From Erpobdella octoculata (taxonomy: Eukaryota > Annelida > Clitellata > Hirudinida > Erpobdellidae), in NCBI GenBank assembly GCA_963978895.1, contig OZ022242.1, forward strand, positions 6,848,299-6,912,298: a DNA stretch of 64,000 nucleotides, written 5' to 3'. Under the pieces are notes generated by a model that was not told the origin of the DNA, made no database searches, and saw only the letters and a list, made by a program, of their open reading frames with translations. Numbering within the stretch: position 1 is the stretch's first letter; every line of letters begins with the position of its first letter. The position numbers and the translations under genes were made by a program. Shown here one piece after another: positions 1 through 12,700 of the stretch.

Positions 1-239
1 AGCCTGTTTTATTGGTTTTAAATATAAACAATCATCATTTGTTTGAATTTTTAGGTTTTTTTAACATCACTAAGCTATACATAGTTAATGAGCGAAAATA
101 GTCAATGATTTATTTTCTATCTTTTCAAGAGAGTAGAGAACAGTTCGAGATGATAGAGTTTTACTCGTAATCAACATGCGTATCCCAGATTGAAAATAAA
201 TAAAGAAATAAATAAATATGAAATGTGCAAAAAAGAAAC

Positions 240-571
240 CTTCTCAAAAAGTTTCTCCCTATCATCGGCCTCAGCAACGTGACAAACCACACCTTCGACA
301 TCAAGGCCGTCAGCTTTCAATTTCTTCACTGCCTCTTCAACGTACGCCTTCTTCCTGCTGCTGACCACAACTTTGGCACCTTCGTGACCAAGCCTCTCAG
401 CGATGGCAAAACCGATTCTATTTGGTTAAGATAAGAACCTAAATTCAATACAAAAGAATAGACACAGACCTAGCTCGGGGTCAGGTAATTTACTAACCCC
501 TTCGTTGAAGCTGTTACAACGGCTATCTTTCCTTCAAGTCGTCTGCAGTTATATTTTCCGTATTTTGACAT
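240..571 (-). CDS. DHRS4-like short-chain dehydrogenase/reductase, first two exons (partial, runs off left edge)
   Basis: Two minus-strand exons encode the N-terminus of a classical NAD(P)-dependent short-chain dehydrogenase/reductase. Exon 1 is 498-571 and starts at the ATG at 571-569. Exon 2 is 240-417. Exon 1 ends before a GTTAGT donor, exon 2 starts after a TAG acceptor, and the phases match (GG + A gives Gly). The joined product has the Rossmann cofactor motif in the form TASTKGIG, followed by FAIAERLG and VVVSSRK, which is the arrangement of the DHRS4 subfamily. DHRS4 proteins are peroxisomal or mitochondrial NADPH-dependent carbonyl/retinal reductases. The catalytic Ser-Tyr-Lys and any C-terminal peroxisomal signal would lie left of the window. 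Subfamily is from the VSSRK and VCHV-like motifs; membership of the SDR family is much more certain than DHRS4 itself. Confidence 0.85.
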
Positions 572-737
572 GACGGACAGTAAGAAAGGATTTTGAAACT
601 CGCTTGCTTACAATCAACGTCGTCTAAAACGTAAAAAAAAGTTCTAAATTGTTTGACGGACTTTGAGCTTTCGAGTAGTGAGAGTAGCTAGAATAGCTAG
701 ATGTTGATTACATGAGAGAATGCTTAGTGAAGAAGAA

Positions 738-762
738 ATATATATATATATATATATATATA
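738..762. repeat. AT dinucleotide microsatellite
   Basis: A run of about twelve AT units lies about 170 bases upstream of the DHRS4-like start codon. Confidence 0.9.
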
Positions 763-2566
763 CGATATAATATAGTGTCAACACGTGTTAATTTTTAAAT
801 AATGGAATGTGCTAAAGTGAATATATTGCTTTTGAATTTAAGAAAAGGCGCTATATGAGTTTATTTTGGTTGATTGAAAAATTGAATTTATATATAAAGC
901 AAAAATATCTTCAATTAAATAATGTAAAAAGTTAGCTACATCATTTTATTTTGCTGAATTATGTACATAAAATTCAATGTTAAAATGCATTTATAAAATA
1001 ATTTAAATTAAATTAACTTAATTTATTTTTATTTATTCAGTTTAATGTTATACATGCCGTTGGTTTGTGTCTGAAGAATGACGTTGACTTGACTTATTGA
1101 TAGTAAACGCTGAAGTGACGCTTCACTGTATGATTGTAAGTATCTAACACTGAATATTTTGAATGAGAAAATCTTGGAAATGACACAATTCTGAAGTATT
1201 TCAGAAAAATTGATAGTCTGATTTCACTGAAATAACTTAACTTCATTTCTAATTATCAAGATATAAAGAAGTTAGATTCATAACAGGACCAGACCTCCTG
1301 TGAATTCGTCGTTTCTCCACCTCACAAGATAGATAATTTTTTTTTTTTAGCTAGAAATAGATTCTAATAAGAAATTTATTTAGATAATGTGTTAAAACTT
1401 TTATCAAGTAACAAAATTGAGTAAAAAAAGTTCAAAATTAACTTGTGAAATTAATCACTAATTGCATCAAAGATTTTAGTTGATTTGAAATGGATAACTT
1501 CTAACCAGTTACGGATTCGGGGATTCGGGGGAGAATTGTGGGTTTGCATCATTACAAAAATATCTTTATGGATTTTTTTACCTTTTTTCTACAAAACTTC
1601 TTTTTTCATTTTTTTCGAGCGTTGCGTAGGGTGAAGGTTTTTGCTGACATTAATTTGAAAGCATTTCTTATTGTATTTGAAAACGTTTTTTCTTTAAAAC
1701 TATATTATCTTATACAATTTATTTTGAAAAATCATTTGCTGTGTTTAAAACCCAATGACCAGGAAAATCAGTCTAAATAAATACAGCAACATTTCGAATT
1801 AACGAAAAACCAAATTTAGTACATTTATGATCGATTATTATAATCCAAGCTGAAAAACGTGTGTTTAGAGATAATTTTACCAAAAAAGCATCTCGAACTT
1901 CAGAGCATTTCAGCTCAGCTGATTATATTTTGTACTAGTAACAACGTGAAATGATCTGAGTTACTTTGGAAAACCGCCTACCCGATTAAGAGACCCGTTG
2001 TTGGTCTTTGGTTCGAACCCGAACCCACACGCTTCCGGCTTGAGAATGAGAATGACAGATTTAATTAATTATTTATTTATTTTTCAAATGCTAATTTTTT
2101 TACATGACAGACAAAAGTTGCTACTTTTTTTATTTAATGATCGACAGATGGCATGTTGCATAAATCCTTTGTTGTTTAGGAAAGTTGTTTAAAAGTAGCG
2201 ATCAAACATAGCTTTCGTCGTCTTTAAACTGTTCTATTTTGATTTGTTTATAATCCTTTTGTCCGAAATATCATATTTATTGCATTATGCATATATCTTT
2301 CGTAACTTTTTCATTTTTGTGCCACTTTTACAGAAAAAGGCTTGCGCTTACCTAGACCTGAATTAAATCTAATTCTAATTGTTTTTAAATTTTATCCTGG
2401 TATAGGACCAGCTTACTTGCGTAAGAATTATTTTCTGTTAGAAATTATTTTAATTTTTAATAATTTTTTTTTATCAAAATCAATTATAAAAATCAACTGA
2501 ATTAATTGATTTCTAATTGTATGAAAACTGAAAACTGTTCTAGAAAACACAAAATAGCTGACTGAC

Positions 2567-3472
2567 AATAGTGTTCCATGGCGTCCATGGGTCAAATTTT
2601 GCTGACCCATAAAACTTGACCAGACCCGACTCAACCCATAACCCTTCTTAACTTGGTAACCCGACCCGACCCACTTCTGCCTGACTCAAATCGACCCAGT
2701 CCCGCCCATACTTATTAAGTTGTAAATCTATTTTATTTTTTTACATAGTTTATTATCTTTAAAAAATTCAGTTTTGCAACAGTTTTTATTACATTCTCCA
2801 TCTAAAATTTTCCATTGATTCCATTTTTGTAGCGGTGATCTGTTATTGCGATCCCCACAAATGAAAAGTTTCGCTCCGACTGTGCAGAACTTGATCAAAT
2901 GCCGTATAAACTACAAGTTGTTTGAACAAGTATTGGTCTTTCGTCTTTTTTCTTTTCTAATATTTCAATGAGTTTTGTATTATTTACTGAAATCCAAAAA
3001 ACTTTATAAGCTAGAAGTTCTTCTATACAGGAAATTTTTTTTATCTTCGCTGATTGATTTGGACGTTGATGACGCCCTACTGTGCAAACTGGCAGATGAA
3101 TTGAGTCGCCTTTTTTTACGTTGGAAAGAAACTCCACTGTCTCTTCACTGTAAATAAAAATTATTGAAATTGTAATAGTTCTTCTTGCTTTTAATTGTTT
3201 TGAAATTTTCCTTTTGTTTTTGTCATTTCACACAAGAGCCAAGTGTTCAATTTTTCCACTTTTTTATTCTTGATTTTTTCCCTCTATTGTTTTAATTAGT
3301 GAAAAAGCTAAATTAAAAAAAAGGAGACCAGGATAGCAAACCATTTAATGTGTGTGTCTGTGTAAATCTAATTTATGCATTCAATATTGTTCATTAGCTT
3401 AACCCGACCCGACTTGACCCGACCCACTCACACAAAAAAATCCACGACCCGATCCGATCCGTGGGCAACTCT
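2567..3472. mobile_element. possible decayed hAT-like element with GACCCG subterminal repeats
   Basis: Both ends carry clusters of the short motif GACCCGACCC (about 2580-2710 and 3400-3460). The right end, read on the minus strand, begins AGAGTTGCCCACGG, which resembles hAT termini. The left end begins AGTGTTCCATGGCG and matches only partly. No target duplication could be confirmed and no transposase motif was recognised inside. The call rests on the mirror-image arrangement of the two clusters. Confidence 0.35.
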
Positions 3473-3879
3473 GCGAATGGTTATATATAAAAATAGTTTA
3501 TAGTCGTTCAGATCGGGTGTTTTAAAACGGAAATAACATACGGTAGGAAATATCGAGATATTTCCTGTAGCACATCGCAATTCATAATTGGACCTTGTAC
3601 TTATTTAATTTTTTTCCTTTATATTCAGTCATGGGGCTGGTTTGCTTTAAATAAGTCAGAGTTGATTTATTATGGTGATCTTTGTCTTGAGTAGGTACCC
3701 CAACATGAACTTGGGTAAAAAACAATTAAATGATTCAAATACGCAACTGAATAAGCTTGCAATGATTTCATATTATATTCTTTTGTATACATATTGTTAG
3801 ATTTGGCTAGTATAATAATCTATTAACATTAATAAAAAACATTTACAATAATTAAAATCAAATATTACAATACAGTAGC

Positions 3880-4680
3880 ACATCATACGGAGATTATGGT
3901 AACATATGTTGTAACAAGTATTACAATATAGTAACTGGCGTTACAACCTAAGTTACAATATAGTCGTGTTGTCAAGTAAATTAAAATGTAGTAACTTGCG
4001 TTAAAACGTAGGTTACAACATATTAACTCGCATTAAAACGTGGTAACTCTCGTTACAACATAAGTTACAATATATTAACTCGGGTTATAACATACGTTAC
4101 AATATTCACGTTGCAACACAACATAATGTATGTTACAATATAGTAACTTACGTTACAATATAGTAACCCACGTTACAACAAAATATAACGTATGTTACAA
4201 TATAGTAACTCACGTTACAACACAACATAACGTATGTTACAATATAGTAACTCACCTTATAACACATAACATACCTTACAATATGGTAACTCGCGTTACA
4301 ACACAACATAACATACATTACAATATAGTAACTTGCGTTACAACGTATAACATATGTAACAATATAATAACACGCGTTGCAACATAACATAACATATGTC
4401 GCAATATAGTAATTCACGTTACAACATAACATATGGTACAATATAGTAATTCACCTTACAACACCACATAACATATTACAATATAGTAACTCACGTTACA
4501 ACACAACATAACAAACGTTACAATATAGTAACTCGCGTTACAATACAACGTAACCTACGTTACAATATAGTAACTCGCGTTACAACGTATAACATATGTA
4601 ACAATATAGTAACTCGCGTTACAACATAACATAGTAACACATGTTACAATATAGTAACATATGTTGCAACATACGTGTCT
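3880..4680. repeat. minisatellite of about 42 bp units with GTTAC/GTAAC inverted pairs
   Basis: About 800 bp is built from degenerate units of roughly 42 bp. Each contains the block GTTACAATATAGTAAC (arms GTTAC and GTAAC around a six-base loop) and a spacer like CACAACATAACATA. Neighbouring units differ by small changes and deletions, so it is an old or fast-changing array. Open frames read through it on both strands because of the repeat and should not be taken as genes. Confidence 0.85.
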
Positions 4681-5834
4681 ATTATCTCTCACAAAAACAC
4701 ATCGGAACACGGAAGTTGTTTAGAAATTTTACATCATAAACGAGAACGTTTAATTGACGACAATGGCGAGATCCTGCTCAATTACTTTTACCGGAACAAA
4801 ACAAAATCGAGCAATTATTTATTGCAAACATGTAATGGAATTTATATAGCGCCGCTCTTCTCTAATTTGTGGTGCTAAACATTTAAAGTAAAGTAAATAT
4901 TTCTCAAATATCCGAGTAATTATTATGTTTACTCTACTTTCTGATGTGAGAAATTGTTTGGTCGAATGTACCCAGAATAACTTGCATACCTACTAATCGG
5001 TCACAAAAATATGCTATTAAAAACACTTATTTTAATGTTTTAAACAATTTAAAGCTTTATTTTTTTTTTTGAAAGTTTAATTGAGCAAAATATTATCCAC
5101 AACAAATCGATGTGCGAAGTTTCAGCTCGATTGGATAATGGAAAGTTAGATCGATTATATCCCTCAATTGGGCATGCCACTAACCTCTCCACAAAACCCA
5201 CAAAATCAAAGTTAACATAAGGGATTTAAAAAAAAAAGATATTTGTGAAAGTTTTTGCATGGACAGCAAAACGTGTGTGAAGAGAAAGAGTACTTTTCAG
5301 AATACACTCATTTACACAAATTCTCGGAATGAAAATTTTTTTTTATAATAATAACTAAAAATACATCAAAAATTGATTGTAATCTTTAAAAAGGTTTTTT
5401 TTTGTTTTTTATTTTATGTAAGGTGACATTCATTTATGCAGTAGTTGCCGTCATTAAAATCCTAAACAGAGTTCAGAGTTAGTTTGTAAATGTTTACATA
5501 CAAAGCCATTTGGTTAATAACAAAAAAAACTTAGTTGAAATCAATAAAATAAGATAATTTTGAATAATTTTCATTTATTTCAGGACTGATATATAAATTT
5601 TCAATCTTAAGGACGTTTTGACAGTTGTGCAGACAACTAAACGTTTAAAGACGCAGTTAGTAGGAAATGCTGAATGGTCTATAAATAGAATTGTGTTATT
5701 TATTGAAACAACAATATAATTCATTTTTTTAAAGTCATTTTTATTCTTCCTCTGAAGTTGAACTGACATGATACATATATATTTAAGAGAAAGATTGCTC
5801 TGTACATTTCTAACAGCATTTAATCAATTTTTTT

Positions 5835-6135
5835 TTAAAAATTATTTATAGAGTCCATCCTTGCTATCCTGGTTACATTTAAATAGTCGGCTAGTTTAGC
5901 AGGCGTCTCAGCAGCGAGTGAACTATTAAGAATATCTGAGTGCAGTCTTGTTTTTGCAAGTGCCTTTTTAGTGTCGACAAATTGTCGGGTTAACGCTCCT
6001 CTCTGCGGTCAATATAAAATGACTTTGAGATATATACGTAATAGTACACGAGCAATTAGAAGAATGTAAATGCAGATACCATCATAGGTTGTTGAGCTTG
6101 CCGGGCTTGTTTCGCACAATATAACGAGAGCACCT
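5835..6135 (-). CDS. 3' end of an unrecognised minus-strand gene (two putative exons)
   Basis: Two minus-strand stretches join into an open frame. They are 6080-6135, ending at a GTATCT donor after Met-Met, and 5835-6002, starting after GCAG and ending with a TAA stop at 5835-5837. The second encodes 55 residues with an ordinary, non-repetitive composition, including LTRQFVDTKKALAKTRL and AKLADYLNVTRIARMDS. It looks like an amphipathic, helical protein C-terminus. I do not recognise the family. The acceptor before 6135 is weak, so the first exon is less certain. No upstream exons were found between 6136 and 9000. Confidence 0.45.
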
Positions 6136-8913
6136 CTTAAATAATCGTCGCATTGTCAGGAGAACGCGCCACTCGACAGTGTCAGACTACGATATATAGG
6201 AATTTTTTTTTAAATTGTTGCCGTGTATGACACTCAGGTAAGAGATTTTGTTACTTTAAAGAATTAAGCAATTTGTGTCAAGTTTCAGTTGTTGTTTTAG
6301 ATCGTAGTTAATGTACTAGTATAAATTCAGTAATTTTTCAAGCGCATAGTATTTATTTCTTGACAATACAGTCTAAGGATACGAACATATGATATTTGAC
6401 ATGATGCAAAAGCTAATATTTGGCATGAAACCGCTATCTATTTCTTTAAATTCCAAAACTTCATCCTGGGTTATTTAGTATTAAGTTAACAGATAACAGA
6501 AACTCCACCAATTTCTAATCGGATAAAATGAAAGCCATTCTAACTCAACTAAGCTTCTCTGTACTCAGAAATCAATCAAATTTCTTGATTGATTTGTTTT
6601 TATTTTCAAACCAGCACATCTAAAAAAACATCTTAAATATTTATTTCACTTTTAACACGTAATCGCGTTTAACAACCAAATTACTACAAAAAAAAACATT
6701 GCAATATGTAATACTACGCATAACTGCATTTGCAACTTATTGCTTTTTTGACTGCTCCTTTATTAACATTTGTCAAACATTTCTTAGAACTTCTTGGCTC
6801 GCGCGATTTTGACTTGTTGATGTTTTCAAGGAAGAAAATTGAAAACCTGGAGGTTATGCGCGTTCTTTCAAATTGATTTTTTTACTCTAAATCCTGAGAA
6901 TAAAAACCCGTTTTCGCTTTGAAATATTCCTAAAAAAACATGTGTAAGGAGTAATGATATTTTTCATTTTGCTTCTTTAAATCTCTATTGAATCTTATTA
7001 TCGTGACCAGATTAAAGGTTTGTATTAAACTCAAAATAATTCAATTTTTTTTTAAATGTTACAATAACATAGTTTTAGAGTTGTTTATTGTCAATGTTTG
7101 ATAGGGAATTTGCACGAGAGGCGCACTACAACGCGCAACTTTCAATTTGCTGTTGTGAAGTAATTGAGGAAGTAGACAAATTATTATCAACGGAGAAGGC
7201 TTGACTTCCTCTAATTATTCCAAAATATAAATGACGGTTTGTTAAATTAAGCTATTAAGTTTTAATTTGAGTAATACAATCATGCAAATTTGAAATATTA
7301 AAAAAATTCAACTCATCAATCATTATAACTTGACATTAAATTTGACCTGATGCAAAATCCTGTTACGCTGGTTGCGACATAAACCATAGCTATGGTTTTA
7401 TAATGTAGTTCTACGGTATGACAAGAAACAAGAAACTCTGCCTAAAAGTGGCATTGATTAGTGCTTTGTGATAAAATAAATTTTAACTTGTTTTTATGCT
7501 TCTTTCATGAATTATGTCTCACAATTCGAATCAAGTCACATTACTTCAGATTATATATAGATCCACAAACTATTTTTTTTATGTCTTAGGATAAAACAAT
7601 AGCACTTCTTAACCAATATTATCCAGAGAGAACAGTCACCATATGCGCAATGCGGATTTGAGTTTTGTGACACCAGAAATCATGCTATAACTTCGACAAA
7701 TGAGTGCAGTAATGCGCAAAGGACGTATTGAAGAAGCACATTTTGTTGTTGCAAGGATAGGCAAGCTGGCCATCAAGCAGAACTCGATAAAATTGAAAAA
7801 AAAATAGAAGAAAAAAACGTGGCAGTAAATCTGTTTGAAAAAAAAATGTACGATCATGAAACAGCAAAAAAATGGTTCGTGCAGTTTTCCAAATACTCCA
7901 TGGACTATAACTCTTGGAACGTCTGAAACACATAGCGACACCTCTTGATGAAATCCTTTCTTGGTTTTTAAGACTGGGAGATCTTGTCTTTGCAGCTCCC
8001 CCTACTTTGGATGTTCAATATCTCTACGGATTCAATTTTTCCGACGTAGTCGAAACAACCGAACATAATAACTGTGCCAAAGATAACCCAACTTTTCAAC
8101 TCATCAGAATGCAAGCCAATCTCAGTAACACCGATGCTCTTTAGAACACAGGAAAGAATTATTGTGACAGCATTTATTTACCGGTCTTTCTCTCTTGCAC
8201 ACCACATCACTTACTTGAAACAAATCATTTCATATCAGACCCTTTAATTTATTGAAACTTGACGAGGCAAAACACATTTAGAGAAAAAATAGAAAAAAAA
8301 AGTTACTTTCTTTTGGTTAGTTGTGTCATTTCATTGGAAAGTTATAAAATAATCTGCTCAAATTCCCATTATTGACTGAGAAAAGTTATTTTGATCATTT
8401 TAGTGCAGTACAAAAGTGCATTTTTTAACAAGCGTTGTTTTTAATTGCATATTTTAGACTGTTTTTTAAATCTCGGTAACATGGTAGCTCGAGTTCAGCA
8501 CGTAACCTAATGTAGATATGCAAATAATATGGCTACGTGCCAGTCAATATAATTTTAATAAATGTGAATTTTGAGTTCTGGGTACATGCTTTTCACAGAT
8601 TTCCAACATTTGTTGTGAAATCTTTCATAAAATTAGCTTAATAAGTTTGGGAAGAATTTGTCTATAAGACCGTGAAAATGGTCACAATCTGTAAAAGACC
8701 ATTTTGATTAGCATCGAAACAACATTTTAACAAAACTATTTAATGTTGAACAAAAATTTGTTTAAGATCAGATCCAAAGATTGTAAACTGTACTCTAACA
8801 AGAAAGTAGACAATTTGCAAAAAAAATGTACATAACTAACTGTACTATTACTTCCAAAAATCTCATCAACGTCACTCATGATATTGTAGCGCTGATTTCA
8901 TTTTCTTTAGATG
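6136..8913. other. interval without a confirmed gene; two coding-like fragments
   Basis: A 36-residue frame at 7094-7204 (plus) begins MFDREFAREAHYNAQL. A stretch at about 7650-7790 reads SAVMRKGRIEEAHFVV in one frame but has stops on both sides. A 76-residue open frame follows at 7914-8144. They may be remains of a transposon or exons of an unknown gene, but none has a recognised motif or convincing splice sites on both ends. The rest is AT-rich sequence in which I see nothing. Confidence 0.4.
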
Positions 8914-9554
<641 letters not shown>

Positions 9555-9736
9555 ATTTTAATTCTGTTGATATATAAAACAAATATTCCTGATTTACTCA
9601 TACAAAGCAGCATTCGAATCTGTCAAATTTGAGAAAACAACCGAATCTTGGACTTTAGAAGTCAAATTCAATAACGAATGCTTTCATCTGATGCACCACC
9701 CCTACTACTACCATCATCACCATCATCATCATCATC

Positions 9737-12700
9737 ATGACCGAGATTAGCAGCCATCAAAGTACTTTCTACAGCAGCGACGAGCGTGGCGTTCTCGATT
9801 TGTCGACGAAACGAAAAGATCTTCCAATGTACGGAAATTTCTCCGATGCTTCCAGAGGAACTTCTTTTAAGAAAGACATCTTGTTTAGATACAGTAAGTA
9901 TTTTTTATTACATTTAATGATTGATTGCGTGGTTTTGTGCTATTCAAGAAAGTGCAGCGGTTTGCGAGTGATAGAAATTTAAGCAGGTTTTGTTACAAAA
10001 AAGTGCACTTGGATGAAGCAAGTTAAAAATGCGTTGTAATTTGATATACTCTCGAATTAGTCACTCATATCGGCTGTCATTTCCTCATTTAAGTGGAATT
10101 TATTAACGCTGTTATCATTCATTCATACGATTGATTGCTTCCTGCTATATTAGCACACTGACGTTTCACCGACGATGAAAATATTGCTCTAAAATAAGAT
10201 GTTTTTGATTCCAGAATATCAGCAAGTTTCAAAAAGTTTTAATTAATTTAAATAATCTCTTGTTTCCTGTTTCAAGAAGTTGTTTTTATATTATTATTCA
10301 TACTGTTTTCTTTACTTCATTTTTCTATCTATTACAAGCGTCATCTTCATCATCTTCACCTTCATCATCTTCATTATCATCGTCGTCATTATTATCATCT
10401 CTCAGTGTACTCATAGGTGTCGCTTTCACTTTCACTTCAGAACTTAACCACGAAAACATTCAACAACCTCCTTAAAAACTTCGGTCTCGTTGAACTTCAC
10501 AATTCCTTATCATTTGGTCAATAAACACACTAGAGTTGACATGCACCCTGTGATGGCAGAAATTATTTTTAATCGCATCCTACTTGACTGGCCGACCTTT
10601 GATCATTGTATGTAGGTAGGCTGGCAGGTAGGTAGGCAGGCAGGTAAGTAGGCAGGTATGTAGGTAGGCAGGTATGTAGGCATTAGGTAGGAAGCCAACA
10701 ACCGTTCAACTTTTTAAATGTCTCCAATGATCGAATACTTTCGACCGACCTGTTTTTTTCATCTCGAATAAAACGCAACGTGTTAACCTCGCTAATTTTA
10801 CTACTTGTGTTCACTTTGTCGTTTTTATAAGAACTTTTTTATGGTGTTGGAGAGATATGGGGCTTCCACAATCAATGCCGTGGTTAGCACATTCCGAATC
10901 CCCTGTTGGAGGGGTGGTGGGGAGGACAGACGTAAAGGGGCTTCAAAATTCTGGTGACTTAATTTTCAGTGGAATTTTATATTCATCATTGTTATTCTAT
11001 TTTAGTGAAAAAGTTTAATACTTTTGGAAAAAAATGTCTGAAAATGAGGTACGACGTAAAATCAGTAAATCAGGATCCCACTAATGTTTTTTCGGTAGAG
11101 GGGGGCACTTACGCCATAGCCCGGGCAATGTCCAAAATGCTGACATAGCCACTACAAAAATCTGTTTCTATTGTAAATCCGCCACTGGTTGTTAGGACAA
11201 TAAGTGTGATTAATAAGGTGGTGATATAATTAATAATTGTGAGTTGGACAACAATTTAATTTATAACAATTATTAACAATATCCTGGTGCCAGAGGTCGT
11301 TGTAATGACAGACAATCAGAGCTATCATTGTGTCACGTTTACCTTACTCTGTGGCTACACCGACTACACGTGACTAGGAAATTTTCAGAGCGAAAAGTTT
11401 CTACTGGTAGGGATGAGTATAACACCAAGGCTGTTATTTGTTGACTTGAATATTTTTTCAAATTAATTGTTAACATTATTTATGATTGTCCATAAATGAC
11501 GCCAAGAACTTTACGGAGAGGAGGGGGGCAGACGAAAGGAAAAGGTGGGTCCGAAAAATTTGACGTCACTTTTAAAAAATATTAGGATTATTATTTAAAC
11601 GTCAATTAATGCATCGAACGATTGTTAATTAAGTTTTGATTTTTTTTTCATATTTAAAAGCATCTTCGAATTTTTAAAAACTTCCTTGTAATGTTTTTTT
11701 GGGATGGTTAAATAATTGTGATTCCATATTTAAGAGAGGGTCTGCTTTTTTGTGACGAAGTGCGACACGGGTGAGTGGGGGGGGGGTCAAAATCGGTCAA
11801 TATCGGGTGACGTCATTTATGGACAGCTTCTAAGATGTGAGTGATTCATTATGCTTGAAATAATCACGTTTATTGGTTATTTTAGATTTTTAATTCATAT
11901 TTTTCAGACACCGATCAGCCCGAACTTCCTCCGCTCCTGCCGCTGAAGTTTTCACCACACCTGAATTCAACGAACTCTGAATTTGTATCTCTCAGTCAAC
12001 AGTTTTATCCTTCATTTCACACGGAAAACATGAAACAGTTCAACTCGGAGCAGTCTAGTTTTCAGTCTAAAATCATAACGAAGGATGTTTATTTAAAACA
12101 CGCAAGAACCACGCCTTACGACGTTCGGCTTTATCCGACTTCAGCCACAGACCGAATATCGAAAGTAATCGATCATCCTTCAATAACGTACACGGACCGA
12201 TTCAAAATTCCCAGTAATTTTTCCCACAGCCATCTAGAACAGACATTACAAGCTTACAATTTGCATGAAAGCGTTTCTCGTTTTGATCCGTGTTTGTTGA
12301 CTTTACTTCGTTATAAACTCGATTTCGGCGAGCATTTCGACATGCTGCGACAGAACTTTCAGCTGGAAAACCACCGACGGCTTCAACACAACTACATCCA
12401 CGCTCCAGTTTCACCGTTTATAAAATTTCCGCTCAATTATAACCGTCAGGACGTTAAGCAAACGAACAATGAGAGTAGCAAAACACTAGCAGACGATGAC
12501 GATGATAATAATAGTAATAAGAATAATAAGAATAATAAAAACAATAATAATTATGATGATGATGATGATGATACGCGTGTTTTTAATTACTGCATGCTCA
12601 ACAATTACGATAAGGAGCAGAGTGTTAAAAATGTCACAAAATCTTCCAGTAAGGAAAGCAGTCCTCCATCGTTTTCCGATCCCAGGATAGTTTCATCACC

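Larger units (their letters stand above)
572..5834. other. gene-poor AT-rich interval with repeats
   Basis: I see no convincing gene here. The interval holds an AT dinucleotide run (about 738-762), a possible decayed hAT element (about 2567-3472), a minisatellite (about 3880-4680) and otherwise low-complexity AT-rich sequence. Short open frames are full of homopolymer-coded residues and lack recognisable motifs. The sequence around 2010-2030 resembles a tRNA-type B box, but no tRNA cloverleaf could be drawn. Confidence 0.6.

Noticed and set aside
1975..2045. Possible tRNA gene (B-box-like GGTTCGAACCC)
   Set aside because: No A box and no foldable acceptor, D or anticodon arms.
4130..4441. 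Open frames of 85-97 codons on both strands
   Set aside because: They are produced by the 42-bp minisatellite; the peptides are only repeats of the unit.
3880..4680. CRISPR-like array
   Set aside because: Units are contiguous and degenerate, with no unique spacers, and the genome is eukaryotic.
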